Shown: positions 60,658 through 64,000 of the stretch, piece after piece | Layout of the letters: each line of letters begins with the position of its first letter | Numbering within the stretch: position 1 is the stretch's first letter | Assembly (NCBI RefSeq): GCF_023053635.1 | Contig: NC_086180.1 | Location: 7,631,206-7,695,205, forward strand | From: Elgaria multicarinata webbii | Lineage: Eukaryota > Chordata > Lepidosauria > Squamata > Anguidae | Direction: 5' to 3' | Length of the DNA: 64,000 bases | Program-made: the position numbers and the translations under genes | The notes under the pieces: generated by a model | What the model was told of the DNA's origin: nothing | The model's database searches: none | What the model saw: only the letters and a program-made list of their open reading frames with translations

Positions 60658-61848
60658 GGGGATTATTGCTCTGTGCCGTGGCTCCTAAGCCATGGGGTTC
60701 TGCAGGGCTCTATCTTATCCCCTATGCTGTTTAACATATACATGAAGCCGCTGGGGGAGGTTATCCGGAGATGTGGACTGAGGTGTCATCAATATGCGGA
60801 TGATACCCAGCTCTACCTTTCGTTTTCATCAAACCCAGGTGAGGCAGCGGCTGTTCTGAACCAGTGCCTGGGCACGGTAATGGACTGGATGAGGGCTAAC
60901 AAACTGAGACTCAATCCAGACAAGACGGAGGTACTGTTAGCAGGTGGTTCATCTCTCCGGCGAGGTGATGTTTGCCCTGTCCTGAACAGGGTTTCACTCC
61001 CCCTAAAAAAGGATCTGGTCTGTAGTTTGGGGGTGCTCTTGGATCCAGAACTGTCACTTGAGGCACAGGTGAACTCAGTGGCAAAGAGCACCTTTTATCA
61101 GCTTAGGTTGATATACCAACTACGCCCTTATCTGGACAGAGATAGCCTAGCTACAGTGATCCATGCTCTGATAACCTCTCGTTTGGATTACTGCAATGCG
61201 TTATACGTGGGGCTGTCTTTGAAAACAGTCCGGAAGCTTCAACTGGTACAAAACAGGGCAGCCCGTTTACTAACAGGGACTGGCCGGCGAGATCACATTA
61301 TGCCAGTCCTTTCACAACTTCATTGGCTGCCAGTCCAGGTCCGGGCCCGATTCAAAGTGCTGGTATTAACATTTAAAGCTCTAAATGGTTTGGGGCCAGG
61401 TTATCTGAAGGAACGCCTCCTCCCATATGTACCTACCCGGACCTTAAGATCATCTACAGGGGCCCTTCTCCGTGAGCCCCTGCCAAAGGAAATGAGGCAG
61501 GTGGCTACTAGGAGGAGGGCTTTCTCCGCTGTGGCACCCTGGTTGTGGAACGAGCTCCCCAGAGAGGTCCGCCTGGCGCCTACACTGTACTCCTTTCGTC
61601 GCCAGCTGAAGACCTTTTTATTCTCTCAGTATTTTAACACTTAATTTAAATTTTACTGTTCTAACTCTGTATTTTAATCTTATATCAATTTTGCTGCGTG
61701 GTTTTACCCTGGTTGTGCTTTTTATACTGTATTTTGTATTTGTGCTTTTAACCTGTTGGTTGTTTTATTATGGTTTTAATTTTTGTGAACCGCCCAGAGA
61801 GCTTCGGCTATTGGGCAGTATAAAAATGTAATAAATAAATAAATAAAC
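60658..61848 (+). mobile_element. L2-group LINE (subfamily A), best preserved copy
   Basis: About 1.2 kb with an unbroken frame ending at 61644. It begins inside the RT domain: GVLQGSILSPMLFNIYMKPL, then the catalytic CHQYADDTQLYLSFSS, NKLRLNPDKTEVLLAGGSS, SLGVLLDPELSLEAQVNSVA, SRLDYCNALYVGLSLKTVRK, QLHWLPVQVRARFKVLVLTF, KALNGLGPGYLKERLLPYVP and RRAFSAVAPWLWNELPREVR. The 3'UTR ends GAACCGCCCAGAGAGCTTCG and (AAAT)n. Endonuclease and N-terminal RT are absent. The lack of breaks suggests a young copy. Confidence 0.96.
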
Positions 61849-62457
61849 TGCAGTGAATTCATTCATTAAGCCCTGTGTGATCTCAAAGTACCCATCAGAG
61901 GAGTCCCTCTGCTGCAGCTCTGCATGAGTTACTGATCTAGCTCCATCTCTTTCCAATCAGACTCCACCAGAGAGGGTGAAACTGCCACGTTCTACCCCGG
62001 GAATGCTTGGATCATTCAAGCATTCCAAATGCCAAGAGGAAACAGAACTTGTCCTCTGATGAGGGTGCCCATCACATTTTGGTACAAGTCCCTGCTCTGA
62101 TCTTCACAGCTGCCCTTCTCCGAAGTGAAACAGGATCATTCATTCCTTTTACACACTCTACTGCTAAAGCTTTTGGACATCAGAATGAAACATGCCTCCA
62201 ATTTTAAATCCAAAGAAAAGGAAAATGCAAATCAGCACTCAAAAGTTTGGAAAACGCTGCATGGGGTGGCTTGGGGGAGATGTCAGATGCACATCCCTAA
62301 TAATAATGAAAGAAAAATGCTTTCTCTCTCTCTCTCTCTGAACAGATGCTGAGATGCAGCCTGAATCTTTAAGAGACTTGGGCAAGGTCCTTCACCAAGC
62401 AGGGTATGATACTTCGAACAGGTTTAAAAACTGTATATGGAGTGTGTCCTGGGCCCA
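61849..62457. other. no recognised feature
   Basis: ADRA1D intron DNA with a (CT)n run near 62321-62339. Confidence 0.4.
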
Positions 62458-62656
62458 ACAGTTAAAGCTGCAGGAGCCCTGCCCTCCCTTGTATCTGGCC
62501 ACTCTAGTATAGCTCCTGCAGCTTTAACGGTTGTGATGAAGAGGGAATTTCCCCAGGTGCTGCATGCCTGCAAATGAGACTTGCTGAAATCCCCTTTTCT
62601 GTACAACTGTTAAAGATGCAGCAGCCCCCGTCCTCCTTTCCATAGGGTCATCCTAC
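62458..62656. mobile_element. hAT MITE, TAGGGTGACC family, partial
   Basis: Starts inside the left arm (AACAGTTAAAGCTGCAGGAG) and ends CCATAGGGTCATCCTA. The left end is missing, so no TSD. Confidence 0.88.
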
Positions 62657-63254
62657 TGGCAAATACAGAGAGCAAAGTTCAAAAGCAATGAATCGGGCCT
62701 GGGACGTCCTTCCCTCTTTGCACAATATGGATAATGATGCTACTTCTCAGCGGTCTGCTAAATGTCCTATTACACAACCAAATGGAGATTTATTCATACT
62801 CTGCCTCCCGTTTCTGCCAGAGAACGGGGACGCGCCGGTATCTCTGTGTGCCCTGCCTTGTTGCTTGCAAATCGGACCTCTCATTGATGAATTACTTATG
62901 CTCTGCAGAACACGACGGTGGCCCAGCCGTTCGAGCTGCTATTCCTGGCTCCATTCATCCCCGGGGCCGCATCCATCCTGAAAGCAAGCCCTCTGCAGTA
63001 AATGAATTTGCACCAGGGGAGAAATTGGCCCTTGCCCTCCACGGGCCTGAGAGAGCTATTAAGCTCTTCCGTAGATTAAAATGTCTATCGGCGGGACGTG
63101 GCCGGAGATATTTATTATCCACTCAAGTGGGATGAGTTGAGCAGCCTCGCCGTATAAATAAAGTTGCAAGCTGACCTGTCAGGTGCTTGCAAGAAGGATG
63201 AGAAGGTACTGACCCGGGGAGCATCTGTTTGCTCCTCACCCAGGTGCACAAGAG
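62657..63254. other. no recognised feature
   Basis: ADRA1D intron DNA without a recognised repeat or exon. Confidence 0.4.
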
Positions 63255-63575
63255 TAGGGTGTCCATATGGAAAGGAAGACAGGGCTCCTGTATCTTTAAC
63301 AGTTGCATAGAAAAGGGAATTTCAGCAGGTGTCCTTTGTATGCATGCAGCACCTGGTGAAATCCCCTCTCCATCACAACAGTTAGAGCTTCAGGAGCTAT
63401 GCTAGAGTGACCAGATACAAAAGAGGGTAGGGCTCCTGCAGCTTTTAGCTGTAGGGATGAAGAGGGGATTTCACCAGGTGCTGCATGCATACAAATGACA
63501 CCTGCAGAAATTCCCTTTTCTATTCAACTGTTAAAGATACAGGAGCCCAGTTCTCCTTTCCATATGGACACCCTA
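63255..63575. mobile_element. hAT MITE, TAGGGTGACC family, full length
   Basis: Ends TAGGGTGTCCATATGG and CCATATGGACACCCTA keep a matched change in both ends (GTGTCC / GGACAC). Flanks CACAAGAG and CACTTGAG agree at six of eight. About 320 bp. Confidence 0.93.
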
Positions 63576-63583
63576 CACTTGAG

Positions 63584-64000
63584 CTGCTTTCCCTCTTGTA
63601 AGCCCAGACAAAAGCACAGAGTCAAGCAAATGGTCAGTTTATTACCACTCTCTCACAGACTGTTACCTGATTTTCTCTTTCAACCTTTCCTAAGTTTTCC
63701 AGAGCATCTTTGTTATACATGATTTTTTTACAGAGGCAAGAACAGAATATAAACCAAGGCCTGTATCATAAGGACTTTGCTGCACTGGTCACCTAGGGTC
63801 TTTCCTAGTTATTTTTCCTGGCTGGCAAGAGATTTCCCGAAGTCTGGGCATGATTCCCGCCCCCCCCCCCCGAAGATTTTTGAGTGTGCACGTTGGCGTG
63901 GTGGTGATGACGGACAGTTTGTTGATTTGCTCTATAATGCTCACAGATAAGTCGGCTGGTGGTTACCAGAGCCGAAACACTTATCTGCAAGTATGTGAAA
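63584..64000. other. no recognised feature
   Basis: ADRA1D intron DNA with a C run near 63860. No exon or repeat recognised up to the window end. Confidence 0.4.

Noticed and set aside
59076-64000. ADRA1D first exon
   Set aside because: None of the TM1-TM6 signatures of adrenergic receptors is present on the - strand here, so it must lie beyond the window.

Overview
The window reads as nuclear DNA of a squamate reptile (lizard or snake). The evidence is the mixture of interspersed repeats: an RTE-BovB LINE, three Sauria-type SINEs with BovB-like tails, many amniote CR1 LINEs, L2-group LINEs, an L1 fragment, several tRNA-derived SINE families and many palindromic hAT-type MITEs. It holds no operons, CRISPR arrays or prokaryotic genes. 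Intron-exon structure is clear only for two host genes.

Host genes. SMOX (spermine oxidase) lies on the + strand. Its six coding exons are at 10621-10828, 23387-23613, 27250-27423, 29699-30401, 35480-35640 and 36976-37113. They join in frame into an intact 536-residue flavoprotein with a short 3'UTR and an AATAAA signal at 37529. The last coding exon of ADRA1D (alpha-1D adrenergic receptor) lies on the - strand at 58501-59075 and ends in the PDZ ligand ETDI. The two genes are tail to tail about 21 kb apart, as I recall them in the human 20p13 region. The ADRA1D first exon lies beyond 64000. Any noncoding first exon of SMOX could not be identified in 1-10593.

Layout. 1-10593 is upstream or first-intron DNA made of CR1, L2, zinc-knuckle LINE and MITE copies. 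10829-36975 is SMOX introns: the 12.6 kb intron after the first coding exon carries a 2.2 kb BovB inserted in an L2, a near-perfect 126 bp palindrome, a possible solo LTR and a stack CR1 > L2 > Sauria SINE. The intron between 30402 and 35479 carries a young L1 with a perfect 16 bp target duplication. 37556-58167 is the intergenic space, dominated by CR1, L2 and one hAT MITE family (TIR TAGGGTGACC) found only from 40 kb rightward. 59076-64000 is the ADRA1D intron, with a SINE-L2 chimera containing a 386-codon open frame.

How parts relate. The two genes act in unrelated pathways (polyamine catabolism; catecholamine signalling) and are linked only by conserved position. The other content is transposable elements, and their nesting gives a relative chronology of activity. 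I found no convincing new protein system. The most notable non-genic structures are the palindrome beside the first SMOX coding exon, the chimeric SINE-L2 copy, the 120 bp direct repeat around a 488 bp insert, and the nested insertions with readable target-site duplications.
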